The notes under the pieces: model-generated
Told to the model about the DNA's origin: nothing
Databases searched by the model: none
What the model saw: the letters and a program-made list of their open reading frames with translations, nothing else
Assembly (NCBI RefSeq): GCF_900070365.1
Contig: NZ_LN850107.1
Coordinates: 992,001-1,056,000 of the forward strand
Source of the DNA: Alloactinosynnema sp. L-07
Lineage (GTDB): Bacteria > Actinomycetota > Actinomycetes > Mycobacteriales > Pseudonocardiaceae
Reading direction: 5' to 3'
Length of the DNA: 64,000 nucleotides
Shown here: positions 26,087 to 35,106 of the stretch, one piece after another
Layout: every line of letters begins with the position of its first letter
How positions within the stretch are numbered: position 1 is the stretch's first letter
Translations under genes and position numbers: made by a program

Positions 26087-26367
26087 CGGCGGCGCGGCCT
26101 GAGGCACTGTTGTTGGTGCGTCTGCGATCAGGTCCGAGGGTGCGTGAGACGCAACGGGTCGTGCACCTAGTCCCTGTCGCCGAGTCCGATGGGAGGCCGC
26201 TTGCGGTGTTGACGGCGTTGTGCGGGTTCACCCCCGTCGCGGGGGAGGTCGACGTGTTGCCAGGGTTGGGCGGGATGCCTTGCGAGCGCTGCATGTCGCG
26301 CACCGCGTCCCCGGAGGGTACCGCGCTCCGCGCGGCCAACTTCCCGGCCGTGGGCGGTGCATGGTGA
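26083..26367 (+). CDS. Small protein with a CxxC pair, unknown function
   Basis: Predicted 94 residues from ATG 26083, which overlaps the upstream TGA. A lone Cys (TALCGFTPV) and a CERC pair (GMPCERCMSR) may bind metal. The central segment reads RVVHLVPVAESDGRPLAVLTAL. Related small zinc-binding-like proteins are common in this phylum near the same type of regulator. It is the last gene of the cluster and no terminator is obvious. Function unknown. Confidence 0.5.
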   Translation: MTAARPEALLLVRLRSGPRVRETQRVVHLVPVAESDGRPLAVLTALCGFTPVAGEVDVLPGLGGMPCERCMSRTASPEGTALRAANFPAVGGAW

Positions 26368-26439
26368 GCGGGTTTCGGGCCTGGCATTGCGCGCCCTGAC
26401 TACCGGGTTAGCCAGACCACGGAACCCTCACTCCGTCAG

Positions 26440-27489
26440 CTAGTGGCCACCCTTGCTGAGGATTCCCTCCAGTGCCGCGTTGAACTCCGTGGGCTTTTCC
26501 AGGTGGGGAGTGTGGCCACAGTCGTCTATGACGATTTCATCGTAGGTTCCGCCTGCTTCCGCGTAGCGGGTCAGGACGGCTCTGGTCTGCGCGAGCATGG
26601 GTTGTGGTGGGTGGGTTTCGGCGCCGGGCCAGCCGGGGATGGCGCCGAGGCTGCCGAGGTAGGCCAAGTCGAACATCGAGCCGTCGGAGACGATTTGGTC
26701 GGCTGCGCCGCGAATCCAGCGGATGGGGGGTTTGGGGGTGATGGTGTGGAGGTCGTCGATGCGGAAGTGGTTGGGTGCCAAGGCGTTCAGAACGCCTTGG
26801 GTGCCGGGGGCGGCGCCGGGCCAGGCGTCGGTCGGAGTGGTGTCGCCGGGGTAGTGGGGGTCGCCGGTTCTGGTGCTCAGCATGGAGGTGACGTAGACGT
26901 CGGCGTCGGTGGGTTCAAACGGGGGTTTGAAGTAGAAGGCGTGCATGATCGTTCGTGGGGCGAATGGTGAGTCGTCCGCGGTGACTCCGTCGGCGAGCAT
27001 CTTGACGAACTCCGGGTTGGCGCCGCCCGCGCCGGAACCGGCGCCGTTCGGGTCGATCAGTTCGCCGTTCTCGCCGCGGGTGGCGCCGAAGCCGAAGGGG
27101 GAGACCGGGTTCACCAGGGTGAGGGTGCGGACCGACGCCGGGTGGTCGCGCAGCAGTTGGAGCGCGATGCCGCCGCCCATGCTCCAGCCGACCAGGTGGA
27201 CGGGGCCCAAGTCGAGGGTGTTGAGCAGGGCCGCCACGTCGTCGGCATAGTCGCTGAGGCCGCGAGTGGCGTCGACCGGTTCCGGGTCGGTGTCGCCGAA
27301 GCCGCGCAGGTCGACCGCGATCGGGCGGTAGCCCGCGGGCAGGTCGAGCATCGGGCGCTGCCAGAACAGGCTCGACGACACATTGCCGTGGATGAACACC
27401 ACCGGGTCGCCGACGCGGTCGGTCTCCAGGATGTTCATCGTCAGCCGGTGAGTGGGCACCCGGCGGGCGCTGATTCCGTTGAACAGCAT
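26440..27489 (-). CDS. Alpha/beta hydrolase
   Basis: Predicted 349 residues. ATG 27489 is preferred over ATG 27495 because GAGAGGA lies six bases upstream. The fold is clear: oxyanion region VVFIHGNVSSSLFW, nucleophile elbow GWSMGGG, and terminal His in DDCGHTPHLEKP. It is cytoplasmic, with no signal peptide. Relatives include esterases and haloperoxidase-like enzymes; the substrate is unknown. It follows the secreted lipase by 11 bp and is the last of three co-oriented hydrolase genes. Confidence 0.85.
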   Translation of the reverse strand: MLFNGISARRVPTHRLTMNILETDRVGDPVVFIHGNVSSSLFWQRPMLDLPAGYRPIAVDLRGFGDTDPEPVDATRGLSDYADDVAALLNTLDLGPVHLVGWSMGGGIALQLLRDHPASVRTLTLVNPVSPFGFGATRGENGELIDPNGAGSGAGGANPEFVKMLADGVTADDSPFAPRTIMHAFYFKPPFEPTDADVYVTSMLSTRTGDPHYPGDTTPTDAWPGAAPGTQGVLNALAPNHFRIDDLHTITPKPPIRWIRGAADQIVSDGSMFDLAYLGSLGAIPGWPGAETHPPQPMLAQTRAVLTRYAEAGGTYDEIVIDDCGHTPHLEKPTEFNAALEGILSKGGH

Positions 27490-27500
27490 GGTCATTCCTC

Positions 27501-28748
27501 TCAGGACAGCCAGGTCGCGACCTGGGACATCGACGCCGATGCCCAGCCGAGCTGCAAGTGGTTCGCGGAGTGGATCGTCGAGGTGCCGCCCAGCGTGGCC
27601 ACGCCGGTGGTGTCGAGGGCGCTGGCGATGAAGACGATGCCGTCGCTCGGGCCGCGGGTCTCGTTCCACACTCCGACGATGTTCGCCGCGCCGCCCGCGA
27701 GCAGGTAGACCCGCACGCCGCTGGGGGTTCCCGCACCTTGAATAGCCGCGATGAGTGAGCCCGCGTTGATCGCGGCCTGGATGCCGGGGCCGTCGGTGTA
27801 GAAGCCCTGGCCGCCGTGGTAGGTGGTGTACCAGTCCTGCGCGGAGGTGTTGACGCCGAACACGCCGTCCCAGCGCTTGAGCATTTGGCGTTGGCCGGGG
27901 TAGGCGTCCCAGCCCGCGGTCGGGGTGATCGATAGTTCCGGGTGGTAGGTGTATTGGCCGTAGCAGGTCATCCTGGTGTGCGGGCTCGGCGCGTTGATCT
28001 TGCCGCCGCACTCCGGCCAGATGGAGAAGTCGTGCGCCCAGCCGTGGGCGAAGGGGTAGTCGTAGCCGCCGTTGGGGCCGCCTAGGGTAACCAGCCTGCG
28101 CACGTCGCCCGCGTAGGAGCGGCCCCAGGACGGCTTCACCGACGACACATACATCCGGCCGGACATCATCCCCTTGCTCCAGCCGACCACGTCGACCTGC
28201 GTGACCCCGAGCCGCGCCTTGATGATCGCGATGGCGTCGCCGACCTGCTGCGCGTGCTGGCGGTTGTCGCCCTGCTTGTGGGCGAAGCCGACGGCGAACA
28301 CGCGGTGCCCGCGCGAGCTGAGGTACTGCATCATGCCGGTGGACGGGCAGCTCGCCGAGCCGCAGCCGAAGCCGCCGGACTCGTTCGGGTTCGCCCACGC
28401 GCGGTCGGGATTGTCGTTGGCGCCGTGGACGAGCAGCACGGGCACCGGCTTGCTGCCGGTGGACCAACCGGGCGCCGAGTACAGCAGGAACCGGCTCGAC
28501 GATGGCCGGGCGACGTTGTTGAAGAACGTCTTGCGCTGACCGTCCTGGTCGCCGCGGCCGTCCGGCGGATACTGCTCGTCGACGAAGCCTGGAGTCGTGT
28601 CGCGGTAGCGGTCGACCTTCTCCCAGCCGTTGGCGACCGTGGTGTAGGTCGCCTCCTTGGTCAGGTAGGCGGGGTCGGCGGCGGCGGTCCCGGTCGGCAC
28701 GAACACGGTCGCGGCGACCACGGCGGCCGCGGTGAGTAAGCGAAGCAT
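27501..28748 (-). CDS. Secreted alpha/beta-hydrolase lipase
   Basis: Predicted 415 residues. ATG 28748 has GGAGACG ahead and is followed by a signal peptide (LRLLTAAAVVAATVFVPTG, cleavage near AAADP). The mature part has VPVLLVHGANDNP as oxyanion strand, GWSKGMMSGR as the nucleophile Ser elbow, paired Cys residues (FGCGSASCPS, PECGG, MTCYG) that fit an exported disulfide-bonded enzyme, and a late SANHLQLGW that may supply His. It is a probable extracellular lipase or esterase of actinobacterial type, middle gene of the hydrolase trio. Confidence 0.85.
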   Translation of the reverse strand: MLRLLTAAAVVAATVFVPTGTAAADPAYLTKEATYTTVANGWEKVDRYRDTTPGFVDEQYPPDGRGDQDGQRKTFFNNVARPSSSRFLLYSAPGWSTGSKPVPVLLVHGANDNPDRAWANPNESGGFGCGSASCPSTGMMQYLSSRGHRVFAVGFAHKQGDNRQHAQQVGDAIAIIKARLGVTQVDVVGWSKGMMSGRMYVSSVKPSWGRSYAGDVRRLVTLGGPNGGYDYPFAHGWAHDFSIWPECGGKINAPSPHTRMTCYGQYTYHPELSITPTAGWDAYPGQRQMLKRWDGVFGVNTSAQDWYTTYHGGQGFYTDGPGIQAAINAGSLIAAIQGAGTPSGVRVYLLAGGAANIVGVWNETRGPSDGIVFIASALDTTGVATLGGTSTIHSANHLQLGWASASMSQVATWLS

Positions 28749-28762
28749 CGGCGTCTCCACGG

Positions 28763-29596
28763 TCAGGAAGCGAGCGCGGAAGCCACGGCGCGCACGCCGT
28801 CCGCGCCGAAGAGGATCGAATAGTGGTTGCTGCCGTCCACGGTCCGCACGGTGAACGGGTAGTCCTCGGTATGCGGGTAGAGCGGTGATGGTTCGTCGAA
28901 CAAACCCTTGGTGGCGCGGATGAGTAGCGTGTCCGGCTTGAGGGCGGCGAACGCGGCGCGGGGGACATCGCCGCTGTGCAGGTCGAGGAAGTCGGTCCGC
29001 ACGGCATCGGCGTTGACCCGGCTGCGCAGCTCCGGCTCGGTCCCGATCAGATCGTAGTCCACATAGGACTCTATGTCGGCGGTCCACTCGGCGAAGGCGG
29101 GGTGCGCGCGCCAGAAGTCGCGATAGGACTCACGATCGGGGAAGCGCATACTCAAGCGCTTGACCGCCGGGCCGAGCGCGGTCTCGATGTCGTCGACGCC
29201 GGGCAGGGGAGCGCCGCCGTCGACCAGGACCAGCTTGGCTACCCGCTCCGGATACCGGTGGGCGAGCACAGCGGCGACGAATCCACCCATGGAGTGACCG
29301 ACGACGACCGCCTCATCGATGCCGTGAGCGTCCAGGACGGCCACGCAGTCCTCGGCGTGGGCGGCCATGCCGAAGGGGCCGGACAACTCGCTGCTGCCGC
29401 CGCGTCCCCGCAGGTCGGGCGCGATGATGCGGCCGGGATGGGCGGCGGCCACGGCCGACCACGCCCGGTGCGACGCGGTGATGCCGTGGATCGCCAGCAC
29501 CGGGCGGGCGGGCTCGGGGTGTCGTCGCGCCGGGTTCCACTGGGCCACCGTGAGGTGTCCGCCCGCGACGGGGACGGTGGACAGGGACGCGGACAT
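28763..29596 (-). CDS. Alpha/beta hydrolase
   Basis: Predicted 277 residues. ATG 29596 follows GGAGGAGGT at good spacing. It has the typical hydrolase fold: VLAIHGITASHRAW, DLRGRGGSS, nucleophile elbow GHSMGGFVA and catalytic His in DGSNHYSILF. It carries no signal peptide. It is the first gene of the three-hydrolase run, ending 14 bp before the lipase start. A role in cytosolic ester or amide hydrolysis is likely; nothing narrows the substrate. Confidence 0.85.
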   Translation of the reverse strand: MSASLSTVPVAGGHLTVAQWNPARRHPEPARPVLAIHGITASHRAWSAVAAAHPGRIIAPDLRGRGGSSELSGPFGMAAHAEDCVAVLDAHGIDEAVVVGHSMGGFVAAVLAHRYPERVAKLVLVDGGAPLPGVDDIETALGPAVKRLSMRFPDRESYRDFWRAHPAFAEWTADIESYVDYDLIGTEPELRSRVNADAVRTDFLDLHSGDVPRAAFAALKPDTLLIRATKGLFDEPSPLYPHTEDYPFTVRTVDGSNHYSILFGADGVRAVASALAS

Positions 29597-29736
29597 GGCG
29601 GCGACCTCCTCCAAGGGCGGGTCACCGACGATGTGACCTGGCAGGCGCACACCTTCCCGCCCACTCGTGCCCACCGTCAATGTGGCTGACCACCATCATG
29701 ATCACGCTGGTGTAGTGCTGGGAACCATGCGCCTGT

Positions 29737-30513
29737 TCAGTGGGGCCGGACCACGGCGTCGATGAACATGAACGCCGCCAACCCGAACAGCAGACACGCG
29801 AAGATCCGCTTCAGCGTCGCCGTCGACACCTTCCCCGACAGCCGCTTCCCATCCCACGCGCCGAGCAGGGCAGCGCCCGCGAACGGCCCGATGATCCGCC
29901 AGTCGAGCGTGAGCTGGGCGGTGGCCAGCCGGGTCGCCAACGCCGCCGCCGAGTTGATCGAGATGACGAACAGGCTGGTCCCGATCGCCACCCCCATCCG
30001 CAGCTTGAGCACAGTGACCAGCGTCGGCACCGCCAGGAACCCACCGCCGACGCCGAGCAGCCCCGTGACCGTGCCGAGCCCAGCCCCCGCCGTCAACACC
30101 TTGGACAACCCGACCCGCCGCGCGGTCAACACGGTGCCGGTCGACGCGGGTTCGACCAACTGGGTGGACCGCAACATCGCGATCCCCGCCGCCGCCGCGA
30201 TCATGGCGAACGACCCCGTCAGCACCGCGTTGGGAATGAACCGAGCAAGTGCGGCGGCGGCTATGGCCGGAACCACCCCCGCCGCCGCGAACGCGACCCC
30301 GGTACGCCAGGCGACAGCGCCCGCGTGCCGGGTCAGAGCGGTTAGCGAGGTGGCGCTGACGATCAGCAGACTGGCCGTCGCCGCCGAGGTCGGATCAAGG
30401 CCGAGCAGGTAGATCAACGCGGGTACGGCAAGCATCCCCCCGCCGCCCCCAAGGGCGCCGAGCGCGAGCCCGATCACCGCGCCCGCGCCGAGGGCGAGCA
30501 CCAGGGCACTCAA
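29737..30513 (-). CDS. TauE/SafE-family sulfite/anion exporter
   Basis: Predicted 258 residues with about eight hydrophobic segments in two homologous halves, each starting with a Gly-rich motif (GALGGGGGMLAVPALIYLLG, GLLGVGGGFLAVPTLV), the hallmark of TauE/SafE permeases. The start is probably the TTG at 30513, which has GGAG ahead; a TTG at 30573 would add a non-hydrophobic extension. Family members export sulfite, sulfoacetate or related anions. The neighbouring persulfide dioxygenase produces sulfite, so export of sulfite is a good inference. Confidence 0.85.
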   Translation of the reverse strand: MSALVLALGAGAVIGLALGALGGGGGMLAVPALIYLLGLDPTSAATASLLIVSATSLTALTRHAGAVAWRTGVAFAAAGVVPAIAAAALARFIPNAVLTGSFAMIAAAAGIAMLRSTQLVEPASTGTVLTARRVGLSKVLTAGAGLGTVTGLLGVGGGFLAVPTLVTVLKLRMGVAIGTSLFVISINSAAALATRLATAQLTLDWRIIGPFAGAALLGAWDGKRLSGKVSTATLKRIFACLLFGLAAFMFIDAVVRPH

Positions 30514-30650
30514 CCGGACTCCGGGCAGACGTTGGGGAGCAAGGTGGAGCGGTGGTGGGGCGACGAGACGCAAGACGGCCGGGCGGAGCGACTGGGCCGC
30601 AAGGTCTGCGCACTGGACCGCAGCCCAAACCCAACGGGCCCAACAGAACG

Positions 30651-30789
30651 GCCTGTTTGGGTGGTTCGCCTTGATTTGGGGTGAATGGGCCTAAACTTTC
30701 GGCGCGGGTGGGCTTCACCTGGCCCACCTTTTAGACCCGCGCAGGCCCATTCGAGGGGCCCCAAATCAAGGCGAACCACCCAAACAGGC
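30651..30789. repeat. 139-bp nested palindrome with 31-bp perfect arms
   Basis: Outer arms at 30651-30681 and 30759-30789 are perfect reverse complements over 31 bp. Inside are further paired arms: 30683-30692 with 30743-30752 (10 bp), 30702-30709 with 30735-30742 (8 bp), and GGTGGGC (30707) with GCCCACC (30722). It lies in the 337-bp gap between two co-oriented (-) genes, the dioxygenase-rhodanese upstream and the TauE exporter downstream. Nothing else is visible in the gap. It could be an RNA hairpin, a terminator/attenuator or a miniature inverted-repeat element; no target duplication is evident. Confidence 0.9.
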
Positions 30790-30850
30790 GCCCCAAGGCC
30801 AAGCCGCAGCCCGCCCCAGTGCGCTTGCACCCAAGGCCCCGCAACGCCGA

Positions 30851-32209
30851 TCACACGTGCTCCGGGTGGACAACCGGAAACCCACCGTCGAGCCAGGCTG
30901 AGAACCCGCCAGAAAGATCCGCGACATCAGCGAATCCACGAGCCCGCAACACCGAAGCCGCGACCGAAGACCGATACCCGCCCGCACAGAACACCACCGT
31001 CGGCAAAACCGGGTCCAACTCGTCCAGCCTGCTGATCAGCTCTGGAAGCGGAAGCAGAAGAGCACCGGAGATCGTCCCCGACACCTCAACCTCACCCCGC
31101 CCACGGACGTCAACCAGACGGACGTCGAGCGTGCTCAGTTCCTCGGCGGTCACCCGACGGGCCCGCAAACGACCAGCGGATCCAGTGAACTCACCCACCA
31201 CCTGATCGAACCCGATACGGGCCAACCGATTGCGCGCCTCCACCGCGTGCCCATCCGCGCACACCAGCACGATCGGGTCCTCCGCACGAAGAACCTGCCC
31301 GACCAGTTCAGCGAACCGCCCACCAAGACCCACATTGATCGCGCCCGGCAGATGGCCGGCGGCGAACGCATCCGGATCGCGGGTATCAAGCACCGTCACA
31401 CCGGCAGGAAGCGCGTCGAGCGCAGGAACCGGGTCGGTCTCGTGCAGCGTCGGCCGAGCCTCCCGATTCCGATGCGACGCGTAGGCGAAGTACATCGGCG
31501 CGAGCGTCTGGCCCTCACACACCGCCCGGACGAAGTCGTCCTCGCTCATCGGCGCGAGCGCGTAGTTCGTCGCGCGCTGTTCGCCGATGGTGCTGGTGGT
31601 CTCGCTGGACAGGTTCTTCCCGCAGGCCGACCCGGCGCCGTGGGCGGGGAAGACGCGGGTGGCGTCGGGCAGGGTGAGCAGCCGCTGCCTGGTCGAGCGG
31701 AACAGGGCCCTGGCCAGCTGGTCGGCCGACCAGCCCACCGCGCCGAGCAGGTCGGGTCGGCCGACGTCGCCGATGAACAGGGTGTCGCCGGTCAGTACAC
31801 CGTACGGTACAGCGTCGCGTGCGTGCTCGCGGATCACGACGCAGATCGACTCCGGGGTGTGGCCCGGCGTGTGCCGGATCTCCAGCTCGACCTCACCGAG
31901 GGAGAGCCGGGCACCGTCGGTCAGCCGGTCGATCTCGAAGTCCACCTGCGCCGCGGCCCCGTAGGCGATCCGGGCGCCGGTGGCCTCGGCCAGCTCCAGA
32001 TGCCCGGAGAGGAAGTCGGCGTGGACGTGCGTCTCGACCACCAGCTCGATCTTGAGCCCCCACGCGTCGGCGTCGGCGAGGTAGCCGCCGATGTCGCGCT
32101 GGGGGTCGACCACGACCGCTCGCCCGGTCCCACGGTCTCCGACCAGGTAGGACGCGTGGGACAAGCAGTCGAGGTAGTACTGCTGGAACACGAGGTTGTC
32201 CACGCGCAC
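30851..32209 (-). CDS. Persulfide dioxygenase (ETHE1-like MBL fold) fused to two rhodanese domains
   Basis: About 452 residues. Residues ~1-240 are a metallo-beta-lactamase fold with THVHADFLSGH, HTPGHTPES and TGDTLFIGDVGRPDL, the iron-binding pattern of ETHE1-type persulfide dioxygenases. Two rhodanese domains follow (~265-350 and ~365-450); the second has the active Cys in VVFCAGGYRSS, the first reads VLVCADGHAVEA. The enzyme oxidises glutathione- or mycothiol/bacillithiol-type persulfides to sulfite, and rhodanese moves the sulfane sulfur. Start GTG 32209 or GTG 32203 (GGGAGG ahead). A dyad lies just upstream. The downstream TauE gene would export the product. Confidence 0.9.
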   Translation of the reverse strand: MRVDNLVFQQYYLDCLSHASYLVGDRGTGRAVVVDPQRDIGGYLADADAWGLKIELVVETHVHADFLSGHLELAEATGARIAYGAAAQVDFEIDRLTDGARLSLGEVELEIRHTPGHTPESICVVIREHARDAVPYGVLTGDTLFIGDVGRPDLLGAVGWSADQLARALFRSTRQRLLTLPDATRVFPAHGAGSACGKNLSSETTSTIGEQRATNYALAPMSEDDFVRAVCEGQTLAPMYFAYASHRNREARPTLHETDPVPALDALPAGVTVLDTRDPDAFAAGHLPGAINVGLGGRFAELVGQVLRAEDPIVLVCADGHAVEARNRLARIGFDQVVGEFTGSAGRLRARRVTAEELSTLDVRLVDVRGRGEVEVSGTISGALLLPLPELISRLDELDPVLPTVVFCAGGYRSSVAASVLRARGFADVADLSGGFSAWLDGGFPVVHPEHV

Positions 32210-32226
32210 CCGCCTCCCTCAAATGT

Positions 32227-32245
32227 CCGTACAAATACCGTACGG
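32227..32245. promoter_or_regulatory. Candidate operator upstream of the persulfide dioxygenase
   Basis: CCGTAC-N7-GTACGG is a perfect dyad with 6-bp arms, 18 bp upstream of the start codon on the minus strand. The placement suits a repressor such as a persulfide sensor of the CsoR/CstR or ArsR type, but no regulator gene is adjacent. Confidence 0.45.
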
Positions 32246-32311
32246 GTCCGGCTGAGGGGACGACAAGGGGAACCGGACGTGAACGTGCGCACTGCGCACG
32301 CCCGCGACCGC

Positions 32312-32686
32312 TCAGAGAACGTAGGAGGCGATCATGTGACCCAGTCCGCGGATGTCGGCGCTGCCCTTGAACTCGAGCCGGACGCTGCCGAGCCCGCTGA
32401 ACCACAGGTCCAGCTCGGCGTCGCGGTCGAAGGTGCCCGCCGTCTCGATGGAGAACGCCTGGATCTTGTTGTAGGGCAGTGAGGTGTAGTCGCGCTTCTT
32501 GCCGGTCATGCCCTGCACGTTGACCGCGATGAGCCGCTTGTTGGTGAACACGACGAAGTCGCGCACGCCCTTGAAGCAGCTCAGGACCTGCTCCCCGGCG
32601 ATGATCAGTGGGGCGACCGCGGGCTCGATGTCCCTCGGGTCGCACGGCGAGAGCTTGAAGACGGCACTTTTCTGAAAGTCGATCAT
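32312..32686 (-). CDS. Bacterial PH-domain protein
   Basis: A 124-residue single-domain protein of the bacterial pleckstrin-homology type (bPH_1). It shows GVRDFVVFTNKRLIAVNVQGMTGKKRDY, then SLPYNKIQAFSIETAG, a beta-sandwich with a closing helix (ADIRGLGHMIASYVL). Members are small cytosolic oligomeric proteins whose role is unknown. A GC-rich hairpin CGTGCGCA-C-TGCGCACG at 32284-32300 lies just beyond its stop and may end transcription. Confidence 0.85.
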   Translation of the reverse strand: MIDFQKSAVFKLSPCDPRDIEPAVAPLIIAGEQVLSCFKGVRDFVVFTNKRLIAVNVQGMTGKKRDYTSLPYNKIQAFSIETAGTFDRDAELDLWFSGLGSVRLEFKGSADIRGLGHMIASYVL

Positions 32687-32894
32687 GAATCCACGGTACC
32701 GGTGTGCTTGTTCCGTCGACTGTCCGTGCCCTCACGTTCGATCCATGTGGTCCGCGTCACACACGGCGGCGGGCGTCGCCGCCTGGCCGCCACCTGTGGG
32801 TGTCCCCGGGACGGGTGGAAGAAACAAGGCACCGCCGGAACGTGACCTTGAATTCCGCTCGACATGGGCTATCTTGCACAGCGAATTGCCCTCC

Positions 32895-32916
32895 AATGCC
32901 GGGTACCCCCGGCATT
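32895..32916 (+). promoter_or_regulatory. 5'-UTR stem-loop ahead of the carboxypeptidase gene
   Basis: AATGCCGGG-TACC-CCCGGCATT forms a perfect 9-bp stem with a 4-nt loop, ending 7 bp before the AGGAGG of the M14 gene. It could protect the mRNA 5' end or regulate initiation. It is not followed by a T-run in the + direction. Confidence 0.6.
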
Positions 32917-32935
32917 ACCCCTGCAGGAGGAAAAA

Positions 32936-34858
32936 GTGAATCGCAAACGCGCGGCCATCTTGGCCGGAGCGATTGCCGCGACCGCGTTGGTCGTGTCGAT
33001 GGGGTCCAACCCCGCCATCGGCGCGAAGGCGAACCCGCAGAACGAGCGGGCCACCGCCGAGTACCACGTGACCGGCGTGAAGAACGCTCAGGACCGCACC
33101 GCCATCGCCAAGACCGGTGCGGCCATCAACGGCACCGAGGACTCTCGGCTGCTCATCACCGCCACCCCGGGTGAGGTCGCCAAGATCCGCGCCCAGGGCT
33201 TCGCCGTCGAGGCCGACGCCGTCGCGGCGGTCCAGGGCACCCAGTCGGCCAACGGGATCTACGACTTCCCCTCGGCAGACTCGGGCTTCCACAACTACTC
33301 CGAGATGGTCGCGGTCATCAACAAGGCCGTCGCCGACCACCCCGGGATCATCACCAAGCAGGTCTACGGCAAGTCCTACGAGAACCGCGACCTGTACGCG
33401 ATCAAGATCTCGGACAACGCGGCCACCGACGAGGCCGAGCCGGAGGTGCTCTTCACCCACCACCAGCACGCCCGTGAGCACCTGACCGTCGAGATGGCGG
33501 TCTACCTGATCAACATGTTCACCGACGGCTACTCGACCGACAGCCGCGTCAAGAACCTGGTCGACACCCGCGAGATCTGGATCCTGCCCGACCTCAACCC
33601 TGACGGCGGCGAGTTCGACATCTCCACCGGCTCCTACAAGAGCTGGCGCAAGAACCGGCAGCCGAACGCCGGGTCTACCGCCGTCGGCACCGACATGAAC
33701 CGCAACTGGAACTACAAGTGGGGTTGCTGCAACGGCTCCTCGGGCAGCACCAGCTCGGACACCTACCGCGGCCCGTCGGCCGAGTCGACGCCCGAGGTCA
33801 AGGCGGTCGCGGACTTCGTGCGCGGCCGCAAGATCGGCGGTACGCAGCAGATCACCATGGGTATCGACTTCCACACCTACAGTGAGCTGGTGCTCTGGCC
33901 GTTCGGCTGGACCTACGACAACGTCGCGCCTGGCCTGAACGCTGACGAGGAGCGGATCTTCCGCACCATCGGCACCGAGATGGCGCAGACCAACGGCTAC
34001 ACCCCGGAGCAGTCCTCCGACCTCTACATCACCGACGGCTCGATCGACGACTGGCTGTGGGGCGACCAGAAGATCTTCGGCTACACCTTCGAGATGTTCC
34101 CGGCCAGCGCCAGCGGCGGTGGCTTCTACCCGGGTGACGAGGTCATCTCCCGCGAGACGCAGCGCAACAAGGCCTCGGTCCTGATGATGCTCGACTACGC
34201 CGACTGCCCGAAGCGCTCGATCGGTCAGACGTGTGGGACCGCTGGCGTCTCGGTGGCCAACCCCGGCAACCAGACCGGCACGGTCGGCACCGCGGCCAGC
34301 GTGCAGCTGACCGCGTCCGGCGGCACCGCGCCGTACACCTGGTCGGCCACCGGCCTGCCCGCTGGAGTTTCGATCAACTCGACCAGCGGTCTGATCTCTG
34401 GCACGCCGACCACCGCGGGAACCTACAACGTGACCGCGACCGCGACGGCCACGGCGGGCGGCTCGGGCACCACGAACTTCTCGTGGACGGTCAACCCGAC
34501 CGGCGTCTGCGCGCCGCAGACCAACGGCACCGACGTCGCCATCCCGGACTCGCCTGGCGCGGCCGTGACCAGCACGATCACCATGTCGGGCTGTTCGGGC
34601 AACGCGTCGGCCACCTCGAAGGTGGAGGTGCACATCAAGCACACCTGGCGTGGTGACGTGGTCATCGATCTGGTGGCGCCGGACGGCACCGCGTACCGCT
34701 TGAAGAACTCCGCCAGCAACGACAGCGCGGACAACGTGGACGCGACCTACACGGTCAACCTGTCCTCTGAGGCCCGCAACGGTGCCTGGAAGCTCAAGGT
34801 TCAGGACGTGGCCCGGTACGACACGGGCAACATCGACACCTGGACGCTCACCCTGTAA
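32936..34858 (+). CDS. Secreted M14 zinc carboxypeptidase with Ig-like and P-domains
   Basis: Predicted 640 residues. GTG 32936 has a strong AGGAGGAAAAA ahead and begins a signal peptide ([20 protein letters not shown]). The zinc carboxypeptidase domain (about 115-425) shows [10 protein letters not shown] (HxxE zinc ligands), the [10 protein letters not shown] segment, third ligand His in DFHTYSEL and catalytic Glu in GYTFEMFP. A putative Ig domain ([13 protein letters not shown]... to SWTVNP) and a C-terminal P-domain-like module ([13 protein letters not shown]) follow. It is an extracellular peptidase that trims C-terminal residues. The last 351 bp are almost identical to the end of the S8 protease gene downstream. 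Confidence 0.92.
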   Translation: MNRKRAAILAGAIAATALVVSMGSNPAIGAKANPQNERATAEYHVTGVKNAQDRTAIAKTGAAINGTEDSRLLITATPGEVAKIRAQGFAVEADAVAAVQGTQSANGIYDFPSADSGFHNYSEMVAVINKAVADHPGIITKQVYGKSYENRDLYAIKISDNAATDEAEPEVLFTHHQHAREHLTVEMAVYLINMFTDGYSTDSRVKNLVDTREIWILPDLNPDGGEFDISTGSYKSWRKNRQPNAGSTAVGTDMNRNWNYKWGCCNGSSGSTSSDTYRGPSAESTPEVKAVADFVRGRKIGGTQQITMGIDFHTYSELVLWPFGWTYDNVAPGLNADEERIFRTIGTEMAQTNGYTPEQSSDLYITDGSIDDWLWGDQKIFGYTFEMFPASASGGGFYPGDEVISRETQRNKASVLMMLDYADCPKRSIGQTCGTAGVSVANPGNQTGTVGTAASVQLTASGGTAPYTWSATGLPAGVSINSTSGLISGTPTTAGTYNVTATATATAGGSGTTNFSWTVNPTGVCAPQTNGTDVAIPDSPGAAVTSTITMSGCSGNASATSKVEVHIKHTWRGDVVIDLVAPDGTAYRLKNSASNDSADNVDATYTVNLSSEARNGAWKLKVQDVARYDTGNIDTWTLTL

Positions 34859-34878
34859 GTAGCTACACCGCTAGATCG

Positions 34879-34920
34879 AATGCCTATAACCTCCTCGGCC
34901 ACGGGGCGGTTATAGGCATT
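34879..34920 (+). terminator. Strong hairpin terminator after the carboxypeptidase gene
   Basis: AATGCCTATAACC (34879-34891) pairs perfectly with GGTTATAGGCATT (34908-34920), a 13-bp stem around a 16-nt loop, starting 20 bp after the stop. The T-run is short (TTTC), as is common in actinobacteria. Confidence 0.8.
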
Positions 34921-35106
34921 TCGGCGTATCAGGGACATGGGCCAGATGGCCGCAGGTGTGAACAAAAGTGTTTATTGGGAATTGTTGTTGGATGGTCGCT
35001 CGCTGTTAATACTCGGATTCGTTCACACCGCACGAGCTCATTCAACGTCCGGCAAATCGCCAACGAGGGCTGGCCTGCCGGGTGTCCCTGCATTGAGGAG
35101 CACCGC

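Noticed and set aside
25480..32245. A common operator family linking the GTAC-containing dyads at 25480 and 32227
   Set aside because: Both have 6-bp arms and 7-bp spacers, but the arms differ (GTACCG/CGGTAC versus CCGTAC/GTACGG) and no shared regulator is implied; similarity of form alone is weak.
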